Assembly: GCF_007991735.1 (NCBI RefSeq)
Contig: NZ_BJYX01000002.1
Coordinates: 124,001-188,000, forward strand
Reading direction: 5' to 3'
From: Terrabacter aerolatus
GTDB taxonomy: Bacteria > Actinomycetota > Actinomycetes > Actinomycetales > Dermatophilaceae
DNA: 64,000 nt
The notes below the pieces were generated by a model that saw nothing but the letters and a program-made list of their open reading frames with translations, made no database searches and was not told where the DNA came from. Every line of letters begins with the position of its first letter. The stretch's first letter is position 1. Below, one piece after another: positions 28,335 to 37,887 of this stretch. A program made the position numbers and the translations under genes.

Positions 28335-28401
28335 CGCGCCGACCAGCTCGAACGGTCAGCGCGCCCCCTTCCGTCCCCCCGCGGGACCGAAGGGTTTTTT
28401 T
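28334..28401 (+). terminator. Attenuator hairpins and terminator before ilvB
   Basis: The first hairpin is GCGCGCCGACC (28334-28344) with GGTCAGCGCGC (28354-28364), one mismatch, starting right at the leader stop codon. The second is CCCTTCCGTCCC (28366-28377) with GGGACCGAAGGG (28383-28394), 11 of 12 paired, followed by seven T (28395-28401). T tracts of this kind are rare here, so this is a convincing intrinsic terminator. When charged Leu/Val/Ile tRNA is plentiful, termination before ilvB is expected; stalling in the leader should alter pairing and permit read-through. Confidence 0.85.
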
Positions 28402-28460
28402 GTGGGTGGAGTCAGCCCGAACCGGCATCACGACGCAGTGCTCGAGACAAGGAAGACATC

Positions 28461-30326
28461 GTGAGCGACACGACGAAGCAGGCGCCATCGCCCGCCGACG
28501 TGGCCTCCCTGGCCCGTCCCCGACCCGCGGCGGAGGCGCGGTCGACGACGACCGCGGTCGTCACGCCCGCCCTCGAGGTCACCGGGGCCCAGGCGCTCGT
28601 ACTCTCCCTCGAGGCCATCGGCTGCGACACCGTCTTCGGCATCCCCGGCGGCGCGATCCTGCCGGCCTACGACCCCATGCTCGACTCGAAGAAGGTGCGC
28701 CACATCCTCGTGCGCCACGAGCAGGGTGCCGGGCACGCCGCCGAGGGCTACGCCTCGGCGACGGGCAAGGTCGGCGTGTGCATGGCGACCTCCGGCCCCG
28801 GGGCGACGAACCTCGTGACCCCGCTCGCGGATGCCCACATGGACTCCGTCCCGGTCGTCGCCATCACCGGCCAGGTCGCGAGCGCCGCCATCGGCACGGA
28901 CGCCTTCCAGGAGGCGGACATCCGCGGCATCACGATGCCGATCACCAAGCACAACTACCTCGTGACCGACCCGGCGAAGATCCCGCAGGCCATCGCCGAG
29001 GCCTTCCACGTCGCGAGCACCGGTCGCCCCGGTCCCGTCCTCGTCGACATCAGCAAGGACGCCCTCCAGGCGAGGACGACGTTCAGCTGGCCGCCGCAGA
29101 TCGACCTGCCCGGCTACCGGCCGGTCCTGCGCCCGCACGGCAAGCAGATCCGCGAGGCCTCCCGCCTCATGGCCGCCGCGAAGCAGCCGATCCTCTACGT
29201 CGGCGGCGGCGTCGTCCGGGCCAAGGCCAGCGAGGCGCTGCGCCGCCTCGTCGAGCTGACCGGCATCCCCGTCGTCACGACCCTCATGGCGCGCGGGACC
29301 GTTCCCGACAGCGAGCCGCTCAACCTCGGCATGCCCGGCATGCACGGCACCGTGGCCGCCGTCACCGGGCTGCAGAAGTCCGACCTCATCATCGCCCTCG
29401 GAGCGCGGTTCGACGACCGCGTCACGGGCCAGCTGTCGACGTTCGCCCCGGACGCCAAGGTGATCCACGCCGACATCGACCCGGCCGAGATCTCCAAGAA
29501 CCGCATCGCCGACGTGCCGATCGTCGGTGACGTGGGCGAGGTCATCAAGGACCTCATCGAGCAGGTGACGCTCGACCGGGCGACCGCCGAGACCGACGCG
29601 AACGGCTGGGACTACACGGCCTGGCGTGAGCGGGTCGCCGAGTGGAAGCAGACCTTCCCGCTCGGCTGGACCGACAGCGAGGACGGCACGCTGTCGCCGC
29701 AGTACGTCATCGAGCGCATCGGTGCGCTCACCGGACCCGAGGCCACCTACGTCGCCGGGGTCGGCCAGCACCAGATGTGGGCCGCGCAGTTCGTGCAGTA
29801 CGAGCGCCCCAACGCCTGGATCAACTCCGGCGGCCTTGGCACGATGGGCTTCTCGGTCCCGGCGGCCATGGGCGCCAAGGTCGCCGAGCCCGACCGGACG
29901 GTGTGGGCCATCGACGGCGACGGCTGCTTCCAGATGACGAACCAGGAGCTCGCGACCTGCGTCATCAACAACATCCCGATCAAGGTCGCGATCATCAACA
30001 ACAGCAGCCTCGGCATGGTGCGCCAGTGGCAGACGCTCTTCTACAACGAGCGCTACTCCAACACCAACCTCCAGCCCCTCGAGCAGCGGGTGCCGGACTT
30101 CGTCAAGCTCGCCGACGCCTACGGCTGCCTCGGCCTGCGTGCCGAGACCCCGGAGGAGGTCGACGCCGTCATCAAGCAGGCGCTCGAGACCAACGACCGC
30201 CCCGTCGTCATCGACTTCATCGTGCACCGTGACGCGATGGTGTGGCCGATGGTGCCGGCCGGCGTCAGCAACGACATGATCCAGGCCGCCCGCCACGAGG
30301 CGCCGGTCTGGGAACGGGAGGACTGA
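28461..30326 (+). CDS. ilvB: Acetolactate synthase large subunit
   Basis: This is the ThDP enzyme that condenses two pyruvates, or pyruvate with 2-oxobutyrate, in the first common step of valine, leucine and isoleucine synthesis. The 621 residues include a 35-residue N-terminal extension, the ThDP glutamate region [14 protein letters not shown], and the ThDP-Mg motif [13 protein letters not shown]...NN near the C terminus. GTG 28461 has an AAGGAAG site. It leads the ilvB-ilvN-ilvC operon, controlled by the attenuator just upstream. ilvN starts 2 nt after its stop. Confidence 0.96.
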   Translation: MSDTTKQAPSPADVASLARPRPAAEARSTTTAVVTPALEVTGAQALVLSLEAIGCDTVFGIPGGAILPAYDPMLDSKKVRHILVRHEQGAGHAAEGYASATGKVGVCMATSGPGATNLVTPLADAHMDSVPVVAITGQVASAAIGTDAFQEADIRGITMPITKHNYLVTDPAKIPQAIAEAFHVASTGRPGPVLVDISKDALQARTTFSWPPQIDLPGYRPVLRPHGKQIREASRLMAAAKQPILYVGGGVVRAKASEALRRLVELTGIPVVTTLMARGTVPDSEPLNLGMPGMHGTVAAVTGLQKSDLIIALGARFDDRVTGQLSTFAPDAKVIHADIDPAEISKNRIADVPIVGDVGEVIKDLIEQVTLDRATAETDANGWDYTAWRERVAEWKQTFPLGWTDSEDGTLSPQYVIERIGALTGPEATYVAGVGQHQMWAAQFVQYERPNAWINSGGLGTMGFSVPAAMGAKVAEPDRTVWAIDGDGCFQMTNQELATCVINNIPIKVAIINNSSLGMVRQWQTLFYNERYSNTNLQPLEQRVPDFVKLADAYGCLGLRAETPEEVDAVIKQALETNDRPVVIDFIVHRDAMVWPMVPAGVSNDMIQAARHEAPVWERED

Positions 30327-30328
30327 GC

Positions 30329-30841
30329 ATGAGCAAGCACACCCTGTCGGTCCTCGTCGAGGACAAGCCCGGCGTCCTGACCCGCGTCGCGGCCCTCTTC
30401 TCCCGCCGCGGCTTCAACATCAACTCCCTCGCCGTCGGCCCGACCGAGCTGCCCGAGATCTCGCGCATCACGGTCGTCGTCGAGGTCGAGGGGGCCGCCC
30501 TCGAGCAGGTGACCAAGCAGCTCAACAAGCTCATCGAGGTGCTCAAGGTCGTCGAGCTCGACGCGCACGCGTCGGTCCAGCGCGAGATCCTGCTCGTCAA
30601 GGTCCGGGCCGACGCCGCCACCCGCAGCCAGGTCATCGACACGATCCAGCTCTTCAAGGCCAAGGTCGTCGACGTCACCACCGACGCCATCGTCATCGAG
30701 GCGACCGGCACCACCGACAAGCTCCGGGCCCTGCTCGACGTGCTCGAGCCCTTCGGGATCAAGGAGCTCGTCCAGTCCGGCATGGTGGCCGTCGGTCGCG
30801 GGTCGCGCTCGATCACCGACCGGAGCCTCCGCACCGCCTGA
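30329..30841 (+). CDS. ilvN: Acetolactate synthase small (regulatory) subunit
   Basis: The 170-residue ACT-domain subunit binds valine and gives feedback control to IlvB. The N-terminal ACT domain is recognisable (HTLSVLVEDKPGVLTRVAAL, RRGFNINSLAVG), and the C-terminal domain contains VQREILLVKV and FGIKELVQSGMVAVGRG. The start ATG 30329 is 2 nt after the ilvB stop, so expression is coupled. Confidence 0.96.
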   Translation: MSKHTLSVLVEDKPGVLTRVAALFSRRGFNINSLAVGPTELPEISRITVVVEVEGAALEQVTKQLNKLIEVLKVVELDAHASVQREILLVKVRADAATRSQVIDTIQLFKAKVVDVTTDAIVIEATGTTDKLRALLDVLEPFGIKELVQSGMVAVGRGSRSITDRSLRTA

Positions 30842-32005
<1,164 letters not shown>

Positions 32006-32033
32006 CCTCGCTGTCGCAGCCTGACCGTGCCCG

Positions 32034-32066
32034 GGGCCGGTCGCCCGTTCGTGGGGCGACCGGCCC
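32034..32066. terminator. Terminator hairpin after ilvC
   Basis: A perfect 13-bp stem GGGCCGGTCGCCC (32034-32046) with 32054-32066 encloses a 7-nt loop. It lies between the convergent ilvC and deacetylase genes, so it probably serves both. There is no T tract, as is common in high-GC actinobacteria. Confidence 0.75.
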
Positions 32067-32081
32067 TCGGCATCGGTCCCG

Positions 32082-33011
32082 TCAGGCCAGGTGGTCGGCG
32101 ACGTGGACGAAGCTGTAGCCGTCCCTGCGTAGCCGGGGGAGCGCGAGCGCCATCCCGGCGGCGGTCCCGCGCCCCGGGTGGTTGAGGTGGCCGATGACGA
32201 CCGAGCCGGGCCGCACCGTCCGCATCGCGGCCTGGACCTGCCGGGGACTGAAGGTGGCCCCGGCGTCGCCGTTGACGTCGAACCCGACCGGCACGAGGCC
32301 GAGGTCGCGCACGATCCTGACGGCCACGTCGTCGTAGTGGGCGGTGCCGGACCGCACGAGCGTCGTGCGCGGGTGCAGCCGTCGCTCGAGGTCGAGTGCG
32401 TTGCCCATGACCTCGTCGTAGACCTCACCGGGGTCACGCGTGCCGGCGATGCCGTAGGCGGCCCTTCCGGTGACCGAGAGCGGGACGTGGCGGGTGCCGT
32501 GGTCGGCGATGTCGAAGAGCGGGTCGGCGGCCAGGTCCTCGAAGACCCGCGGGTTGGCCCGGATCCACCGGCTGTTGAGGAAGAGCGTGGCCCGGGCCTG
32601 CTCGGCGCGCAGCAGGTCCACGAGGGCCGCGTCGTAGCCGTCGCCGCCGCGCCCACCGCAGGCGTCGAAGGTCAGGGCCACGACCGGTCCGGGGCTCGAT
32701 CCGGCTCCGACCATCGCCGTGACCCCGGGCAGGTCGGTGCCCCATCGGGTCGGTGACATGCCGTCGTAGCGGGCTCGCACCGCGTCGCGCGACAGTGCCG
32801 TCGGACGAGCAGGCACCGTGGCGGGCGGGGAGCCCGTCGGTGGCGCCGTGGGCCCTGGTGGTGCCGACCCCGGAGGCAGGCTGCCCGGGCTGGCCGACGG
32901 CTGTCCCGGGACCGGCGCCGACGTCGGCCGTCCGGGGGAGCAGCCCACGAGCAGCGACCCCAGCCCGGCTCCGAGCGCACCACCGAGCAGCGTCCTGCGC
33001 GCCACCGCCAT
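32082..33011 (-). CDS. Polysaccharide deacetylase family lipoprotein (NodB-like)
   Basis: The 309-residue exported protein has both a twin-arginine-like start (ARRTLLGG) and a lipobox (LLVGC), then a Pro/Ser/Gly-rich spacer of about 40 residues. The NodB-type domain starts at ALTFDACGG (metal Asp) and has HGTRHVP (His pair), with FDVNGDAGATF and VIGHLNHPG near the C terminus. It probably deacetylates a cell-wall or exopolysaccharide substrate. The TFDxCGG variant occurs in several actinobacterial homologues. It is divergent from serA. Confidence 0.85.
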   Translation of the reverse strand: MAVARRTLLGGALGAGLGSLLVGCSPGRPTSAPVPGQPSASPGSLPPGSAPPGPTAPPTGSPPATVPARPTALSRDAVRARYDGMSPTRWGTDLPGVTAMVGAGSSPGPVVALTFDACGGRGGDGYDAALVDLLRAEQARATLFLNSRWIRANPRVFEDLAADPLFDIADHGTRHVPLSVTGRAAYGIAGTRDPGEVYDEVMGNALDLERRLHPRTTLVRSGTAHYDDVAVRIVRDLGLVPVGFDVNGDAGATFSPRQVQAAMRTVRPGSVVIGHLNHPGRGTAAGMALALPRLRRDGYSFVHVADHLA

Positions 33012-33203
33012 GTCGACCCCTCACCGCGGGCGTCTGCACCGCTCGCCCATCACGCTAGGACGTGCGTCTGGGAGATGTCCGGAGGTTCGCTGCGATCCAC
33101 CGGGCCGGCGACCTCGACCCCCTAGACTCGCCGACGGCACGCCGATGCGGTGTCTCCGACGGCTGCGCCCGACGCGGCCCACCCCTCCCGAAGGGACCTC
33201 CCT

Positions 33204-34787
33204 GTGAGCAAGCCTGTCGTCCTCATCGCCGAAGAGCTGTCGCCCGCCACGATCGAGGCGCTGGGTCCCGACTTCGAGGTCCGGCGCGTCGACGGGGCCG
33301 ACCGTGCGGAGCTGCTCGCCGCCCTGGCGGGCGTCGACGCGGTCCTCATCCGGTCGGCCACGAGGATGGACGCCGAGGCGATCAGGGCGGGCGGACGGCT
33401 CAGGGTCATCGCCCGCGCCGGTGTCGGGCTCGACAACGTCGACGTCGAGGCGGCCACCCAGGCCGGCATCATGGTCGTCAACGCCCCGACGTCCAACATC
33501 ACGTCCGCCGCCGAGCTCGCCATCGGGCTGCTCCTCGCGACGGCCCGCAACATCGCCCCGGCCAACCAGGCGCTCAAGGCCGGTGCCTGGAAGCGCAGCA
33601 GCTACTCGGGGGTCGAGCTGCTCGACAAGACGGTCGGTGTCGTCGGCCTCGGACGCATCGGCGCGCTCGTCGCCGAGCGCCTCAAGGGCTTCGGCATGCG
33701 GATCCTCGCCTACGACCCCTATGCCTCGCCGGCCAAGGCCGGGCAGCTCGGGGCGGCTCTCGTCGACCTCGACGAGCTGCTCGCCCAGTCCGACTTCATC
33801 ACCATCCACCTGCCGAAGACGCCGGAGACCGTCGGCCTCATCGGCGAGGAGGCCCTGGCCAAGGTCAAGCCGTCGGTGCGCATCGTCAACGCCGCCCGCG
33901 GCGGCATCCTCGACGAGGAGGCCCTCGCCCGCGCCATCGCCGAGGGCAGGGTCGCCGGCGCCGGCATCGACGTCTTCGCCGTCGAGCCGACGACCGAGTC
34001 ACCGCTCTTCGAGCACGAGTCCGTCGTCGTCACGCCGCACCTCGGCGCCTCGACCGAGGAGGCGCAGGAGAAGGCCGGCATCTCCGTGGCGAGGTCCGTG
34101 CGCCTGGCCCTCGGCGGTGAGCTGGTCCCCGACGCCGTCAACGTCCCCACCGGCTTCATCGCCGAGGAGGTCCGCCCCGGCATCGCGCTCGTGGAGAAGC
34201 TCGGCCGCATCTTCACCGCCGTCGCCGGCTCGGTGCCGGCGCAGCTCGACGTGGACGTCCGGGGCGAGATCACGGCCCACGACGTCAGCGTCTGGAAGCT
34301 CGTGGCCCTCAAGGGTCTGTTCACCGACGTCGTCGAGGACGCCGTCACCTACGTCAACGCCCCGATGCTCGCCGAGCAGCGCGGCTGTGTCGTGCGGCTC
34401 GTCACCGACCCCGACGCGGGCGACTTCCGCAACGTCACGACGCTCCGCGGCACGCTCGCCGACGGCACCGTCGTGGCCGTCTCGGGCACGCTCACCGGCC
34501 CGAAGATGGTCGAGAAGCTCGTGGGCGTTGGTGGTCACGACCTCGAGGTCCCCATCTCGGACCACATGCTCGTCTTCGAGTACTCCGACCGTCCGGGTGT
34601 CATCGGTGCCGTCGGGCGGATCCTCGGCGACGCCGGCATCAACATCGGCGGCATGCAGGTCTCACGCCAGGACGACCGGGCCATCGGCGTGCTCAACGTG
34701 GACAGCGCCGTTCCCGCACCGATGGCAGCCGAGCTCGCCGAGGTCATCGAGGCCGAGAGCTTCTCGGTCGTCGACCTGCGCGACTGA
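33204..34787 (+). CDS. serA: D-3-phosphoglycerate dehydrogenase
   Basis: SerA makes 3-phosphohydroxypyruvate, the first step to serine. The 527-residue long form contains the NAD site VVGLGRIGAL, catalytic Arg in NAARGGI, Glu in DVFAVEPT, and His in TPHLGASTEEAQ. It has an intervening allosteric domain (ASB) and a C-terminal ACT domain (HMLVFEYSDRPGVIGAVGRI). GTG 33204 follows AAGGGACC. TAGACT at 33123-33128 is a candidate -10. The stop codon lies in a 17-bp tandem duplication. It lies between the ilvBNC and leuB genes, as in several actinobacteria. Confidence 0.96.
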   Translation: MSKPVVLIAEELSPATIEALGPDFEVRRVDGADRAELLAALAGVDAVLIRSATRMDAEAIRAGGRLRVIARAGVGLDNVDVEAATQAGIMVVNAPTSNITSAAELAIGLLLATARNIAPANQALKAGAWKRSSYSGVELLDKTVGVVGLGRIGALVAERLKGFGMRILAYDPYASPAKAGQLGAALVDLDELLAQSDFITIHLPKTPETVGLIGEEALAKVKPSVRIVNAARGGILDEEALARAIAEGRVAGAGIDVFAVEPTTESPLFEHESVVVTPHLGASTEEAQEKAGISVARSVRLALGGELVPDAVNVPTGFIAEEVRPGIALVEKLGRIFTAVAGSVPAQLDVDVRGEITAHDVSVWKLVALKGLFTDVVEDAVTYVNAPMLAEQRGCVVRLVTDPDAGDFRNVTTLRGTLADGTVVAVSGTLTGPKMVEKLVGVGGHDLEVPISDHMLVFEYSDRPGVIGAVGRILGDAGINIGGMQVSRQDDRAIGVLNVDSAVPAPMAAELAEVIEAESFSVVDLRD

Positions 34788-34817
34788 GCCGTCGGCGCGC
34801 CTGAGCCGTCGGCGCGC
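34784..34817. repeat. 17-bp tandem duplication over the serA stop
   Basis: CTGAGCCGTCGGCGCGC occurs twice in direct tandem (34784-34800 and 34801-34817). The first copy contains the serA TGA stop codon and the second adds a spare TGA sequence. It fills nearly the whole 33-bp gap to the convergent AI-2E gene and is probably a recent slippage duplication. Confidence 0.9.
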
Positions 34818-34820
34818 CCG

Positions 34821-36146
34821 TCACGTCACGAGGTCGGCGTCGTCCGTCGTCCCGTCCGCGCTCTCGCTCCCGGCGTCCCCGTTGCCGTTGCCGTTGCCGT
34901 TGTCGTCCGGCTCGAGGCTCGCGAGCTCGGGGACGAGCTCGTGACGCTTGCTGAACGTGTCGACGATGGCGAGGGCCACCGCGGCGACGGGGATGCCGAT
35001 GAGGGCTCCGATGGCACCGAAGAGGGCGGCGCCCGCGATGACCGACCCGAGGGCCACCGCAGGGTGGACGTCCATCGTCCGCCGGCTGATGCGCGGGGTG
35101 AAGACGTAGTTCTCGAGCTGCTGGTAGATCGTGGCGAACACCGCGATCCACAAGGCGTTGATCGGCTTGTCGAGCAGGGCGAAGAGCGCGGGCAGTGCGA
35201 CGCCGATGTAGGTGCCGATGGTCGGGATGAACTGGCCGACGATGCCGGCGAAGATGCCGAGGGGCAGCCAGAACGGCACGTCGATGAACCAGAAAAAGGC
35301 GACGTGGAACAGCGCGGACAAGGTGGCGAGCAGGAGCTTGGAGACGACGTAGCCACCGGTCTTCTCGACCGAGATGGTCCACACGGTGATGAAGACGCGC
35401 TGGTAGCGCTGGGGCAGCCACGAGCCGATGGTCTGGCGCAGCCGCGGGCTGTCCGCCGAGAGGTAGTAGGCGAAGACGAGGATCGTCAGGCTGTCGAAGA
35501 GGAAGGTGACGAGCGAGCCGAAGATGCCGACGATGCCTCCGCCGTACTTGCCCGCGAGCTCACCGAGCTTGTCCGGGGTCAGGCTGAGCGCCGACTGGAT
35601 CTGGGCGAGGTCGAAGCGGGTGTGGAAGGTGGAGTTGACCCAGTCGATGGCCGACGTCACGGCACCGGGCAGCTGGGTGCCGAGCTGCGAGAGCTGGGAG
35701 ACGAAGACCTGCCCGAAGAGCTCGACCAGTCCGGCGAAGAGCAGGAGCATGCCGAGCATCGTCAGGCCGGTCGCGAGGCCGCGTCGCAGGCCCCGGGAGC
35801 TGAGCCACAGCACGACCGGCTCCATGGCGATCGACACGAGCCAGGCGAGCAGCAGCAGGAAGAGGAAGCTGCCCATCGCCTGGAAGGCCCACGTCACGAG
35901 TCCGAGCAGGACGACGGCGACCATGACGGTGAAGGTGACGCGGCGCGCGTTGCCCGGGGTGATGGCGATCCAGCGTGCCTCGTCGTCGAAGGGCACCCCG
36001 GGCACGGCGTGGCTCCGGTGCCGCTGGTGAGCGGCATGGTTCGGGTGCTCGGGATGGCTCGGGTGGCTCGCGTGGGTCGGGTGGTCGTGGTGGCGGGCGG
36101 TGCCGGTGGAGGGGTCGGCAGGCGCGTCGGGGTGGTCGGCGCTCAC
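34821..36146 (-). CDS. AI-2E family transporter-like membrane protein
   Basis: The 441-residue membrane protein of the AI-2E/PerM family has about eight hydrophobic segments. Family motifs include GGIVGIFGSLVTFLFDSLTILVFAYYL and IVGQFIPTIGTYIG. The 47-residue cytoplasmic N terminus is extraordinarily His-rich (about 14 His, as in HPSHPEHPNHAAH), and the C terminus carries an (Asn-Gly)4 run. GTG 36146 lies 6 nt after TAGGCT, so it is probably leaderless. Substrate is not known for most members; autoinducer export, ion antiport or other roles have been proposed. Confidence 0.85.
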   Translation of the reverse strand: MSADHPDAPADPSTGTARHHDHPTHASHPSHPEHPNHAAHQRHRSHAVPGVPFDDEARWIAITPGNARRVTFTVMVAVVLLGLVTWAFQAMGSFLFLLLLAWLVSIAMEPVVLWLSSRGLRRGLATGLTMLGMLLLFAGLVELFGQVFVSQLSQLGTQLPGAVTSAIDWVNSTFHTRFDLAQIQSALSLTPDKLGELAGKYGGGIVGIFGSLVTFLFDSLTILVFAYYLSADSPRLRQTIGSWLPQRYQRVFITVWTISVEKTGGYVVSKLLLATLSALFHVAFFWFIDVPFWLPLGIFAGIVGQFIPTIGTYIGVALPALFALLDKPINALWIAVFATIYQQLENYVFTPRISRRTMDVHPAVALGSVIAGAALFGAIGALIGIPVAAVALAIVDTFSKRHELVPELASLEPDDNGNGNGNGDAGSESADGTTDDADLVT

Positions 36147-36295
36147 GCGGCGAGCCTACGACCACCGTTCCGCCGATCGGGGGACGTGCGCGACGTCTCG
36201 ACGAGCCGTCCGGACCTGCGACGAATGGCGGACATCGCGTCTCACCTGCTGGAAACCCCCTGTACCCACAAGTAGCGCGGCGTACCGTGAAACGC

Positions 36296-36343
36296 ATGGC
36301 GCGGCAGGTCGTACTCATTCTCCGCCGCGGCGAGTCCAGGTAG
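36296..36343 (+). CDS. Leader-type peptide MARQVVLILRRGESR
   Basis: ATG 36296 starts a 15-residue ORF with five consecutive branched-chain codons (GTC GTA CTC ATT CTC). TACCGT (36283-36288) lies 7 nt before it, the same arrangement as at the cimA leader, suggesting a leaderless peptide. A hairpin CCGCGGCGAG/CTCGCCGCGG (36325-36334 with 36352-36361) begins within its last codons. It looks like an attenuation leader, but no biosynthetic gene follows before a terminator, only a 26-codon ORF. Confidence 0.6.
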   Translation: MARQVVLILRRGESR

Positions 36344-36455
36344 TCAGCACCCTCGCCGCGGAGATCCCGCGCACCCCTCGTGCTGACCGGCTCGCCCACC
36401 AGGGCTCGAGCCACCTGAGACCACCAACCGCACTGAACCGAAAGACGTGATCACC

Positions 36456-36536
36456 ATGAGCGAAGACGCCAAGGCAGCCCGTCAGGCCCTGCAGGAGTCG
36501 ATGGACCTGCGCGACCAGGGTCACACCGAGGACTGA
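36456..36536 (+). CDS. 26-residue hypothetical microprotein
   Basis: ATG 36456 opens a small ORF starting MSEDAKAARQALQESMDLRD and ending HTED. Third codon positions are almost all G or C, as in real genes here. The peptide is charged and probably helical. The ribosome site is weak (GAAAGACG); GTG 36447 in frame is an alternative start. It lies downstream of the branched-chain-codon leader and 18 nt before a strong terminator, so it may be the only protein made from that transcript. No function can be assigned. The rest of the 36147-36650 gap holds promoters and hairpins only. Confidence 0.45.
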   Translation: MSEDAKAARQALQESMDLRDQGHTED

Positions 36537-36554
36537 GTCGCCGAGCGACCGATG

Positions 36555-36590
36555 ACGAAGGCCCCCGCCCCTCCGGGTGGGGGCCTTCGT
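36555..36590 (+). terminator. Strong terminator hairpin upstream of leuB
   Basis: ACGAAGGCCCCCGCCC (36555-36570) pairs with 36575-36590 with one mismatch around a CTCC loop. The stem is very GC-rich and followed by CGTCGTGC, without a T tract. It insulates the leader/microprotein transcript from the leuB promoter just downstream. Confidence 0.85.
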
Positions 36591-36603
36591 CGTGCGTTCA
36601 CGA

Positions 36604-36644
36604 AATGAGACGCGGCGTCCACATCACAAGACGAGTTCTAGGCT
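36604..36644 (+). promoter_or_regulatory. leuB promoter with 19-bp box shared with ilvD
   Basis: AATGAGACGCGGCGTCCAC (36604-36622) is followed after 16 nt by TAGGCT (36639-36644), 6 nt before the leuB ATG. Box sequence (17 of 19 identical), box-to--10 distance and -10-to-ATG distance all match the ilvD promoter. This double conservation in otherwise unrelated upstream regions argues for a common regulator. Confidence 0.7.
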
Positions 36645-36650
36645 GACGGC

Positions 36651-37715
36651 ATGGCACAGACGCAGCTCAAGGACGCGTACTCGATCGCCGTCATCGGCGG
36701 CGACGGCATCGGCCCCGAGGTGGTCGCGGAGGGTCTGAAGGTCCTCGAGGCCGTGACCGGCGACACCGGCCCGACGTTCGCGACGAACGACTACGACCTC
36801 GGCGCGCGGCGCTGGCACGCCACGGGCGAGACGCTGCCGGACTCGGTCCTCCACGAGCTGCGCGGTCACGACGCGATCCTCCTCGGCGCCATCGGCGACC
36901 CGAGCGTCCCGAGCGGAGTGCTCGAGCGCGGAGTCCTGCTGCCGCTGCGCTTCGCCCTCGACCACTACGTCAACCTCCGTCCCGCCAAGCTCTTCCCGGG
37001 CGTCTTCAGCCCGCTCGACGTCGCGCGCGTCGCCCCCGACGGCATCGACTTCGTCGTCGTCCGCGAGGGCACCGAGGGCCCCTACACCGGCAACGGGGGC
37101 GCCCTGCGCGTCGGGACGCCCCACGAGATCGCGACGGAGGTCAGCGTCAACACCCGCTACGGCGTCGAGCGCGTCGTCCGCGACGCCTTCGCCCGCGCCC
37201 AGGCCCGACCCCGCAAGCACCTGACGCTCGTGCACAAGCACAACGTCCTGACGCATGCCGGTCACCTCTGGCGCCGCACCGTCGAGGAGGTCGGGGCCGA
37301 GTTCCCCGACGTCGAGACCGCCTACCAGCACGTCGACGCCGCGACGATCTTCATGGCGACCGACCCGGGTCGCTTCGACGTCATCGTCACCGACAACCTC
37401 TTCGGCGACATCCTCACCGACATCGCCGCGGCCATCGCCGGCGGCATCGGTCTCGCCGCCTCGGGCAACATCAACCCGGCGCGCACGACCCCGAGCATGT
37501 TCGAGCCGGTCCACGGCTCGGCGCCCGACATCGCCGGCCAGTCCAAGGCCGACCCGACCGCGGCGATCCTCTCGGTCGGCATGCTGCTCGCGCACCTCGG
37601 CCTCGACCGGGAGGCGGCACGCGTCGACGACGCCGTTGCTGCAGACCTGGCCGAGCGTGGCGACGCCGTCCGCAGCACCACCGCTGTCGGCGACGCCGTG
37701 GCCGCCCGTCTCTGA
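36651..37715 (+). CDS. leuB: 3-isopropylmalate dehydrogenase
   Basis: LeuB oxidatively decarboxylates 3-isopropylmalate to 2-oxoisocaproate precursor in leucine synthesis, with NAD+. The 354-residue protein has the nucleotide-site start [13 protein letters not shown], the substrate-binding [22 protein letters not shown], and the metal-binding aspartates in [24 protein letters not shown] marks the NAD site. The start ATG is leaderless. leuA and leuCD are not in this window. ilvE follows 172 bp downstream, after a GTATGCCG inverted pair. Confidence 0.95.
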   Translation: MAQTQLKDAYSIAVIGGDGIGPEVVAEGLKVLEAVTGDTGPTFATNDYDLGARRWHATGETLPDSVLHELRGHDAILLGAIGDPSVPSGVLERGVLLPLRFALDHYVNLRPAKLFPGVFSPLDVARVAPDGIDFVVVREGTEGPYTGNGGALRVGTPHEIATEVSVNTRYGVERVVRDAFARAQARPRKHLTLVHKHNVLTHAGHLWRRTVEEVGAEFPDVETAYQHVDAATIFMATDPGRFDVIVTDNLFGDILTDIAAAIAGGIGLAASGNINPARTTPSMFEPVHGSAPDIAGQSKADPTAAILSVGMLLAHLGLDREAARVDDAVAADLAERGDAVRSTTAVGDAVAARL

Positions 37716-37754
37716 GGCGATCGGCCCACAGGTCGCCCGGCCGGGCACCCGGGT

Positions 37755-37788
37755 GCGTATGCCGGGTGGCCGGACCGACGGCATACGC
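37755..37788 (+). repeat. GTATGCCG inverted pair between leuB and ilvE
   Basis: Perfect 10-bp arms GCGTATGCCG (37755-37764) and CGGCATACGC (37779-37788) are separated by 14 nt. The arms and spacing are the same as in the gatC-gatA pair. It lies in the leuB-ilvE gap upstream of a separate candidate ilvE -10 (TAGCCT, 37840-37845). Confidence 0.7.
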
Positions 37789-37887
37789 CCGCTTCCGCGA
37801 GCGCGGGTCCCCGGCTTCTCCGTCTCACGATGTGGGCGATAGCCTGACAACCGGATCACCGCTGATTTTGCCCCTGGAGGTTTTGTC

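Noticed and set aside
28137-28460. T-box riboswitch upstream of ilvB (also considered before cimA)
   Set aside because: No T-box consensus (AGGGUGGNACCGCG-like) is seen; a short leader peptide with alternative hairpins explains both regions.
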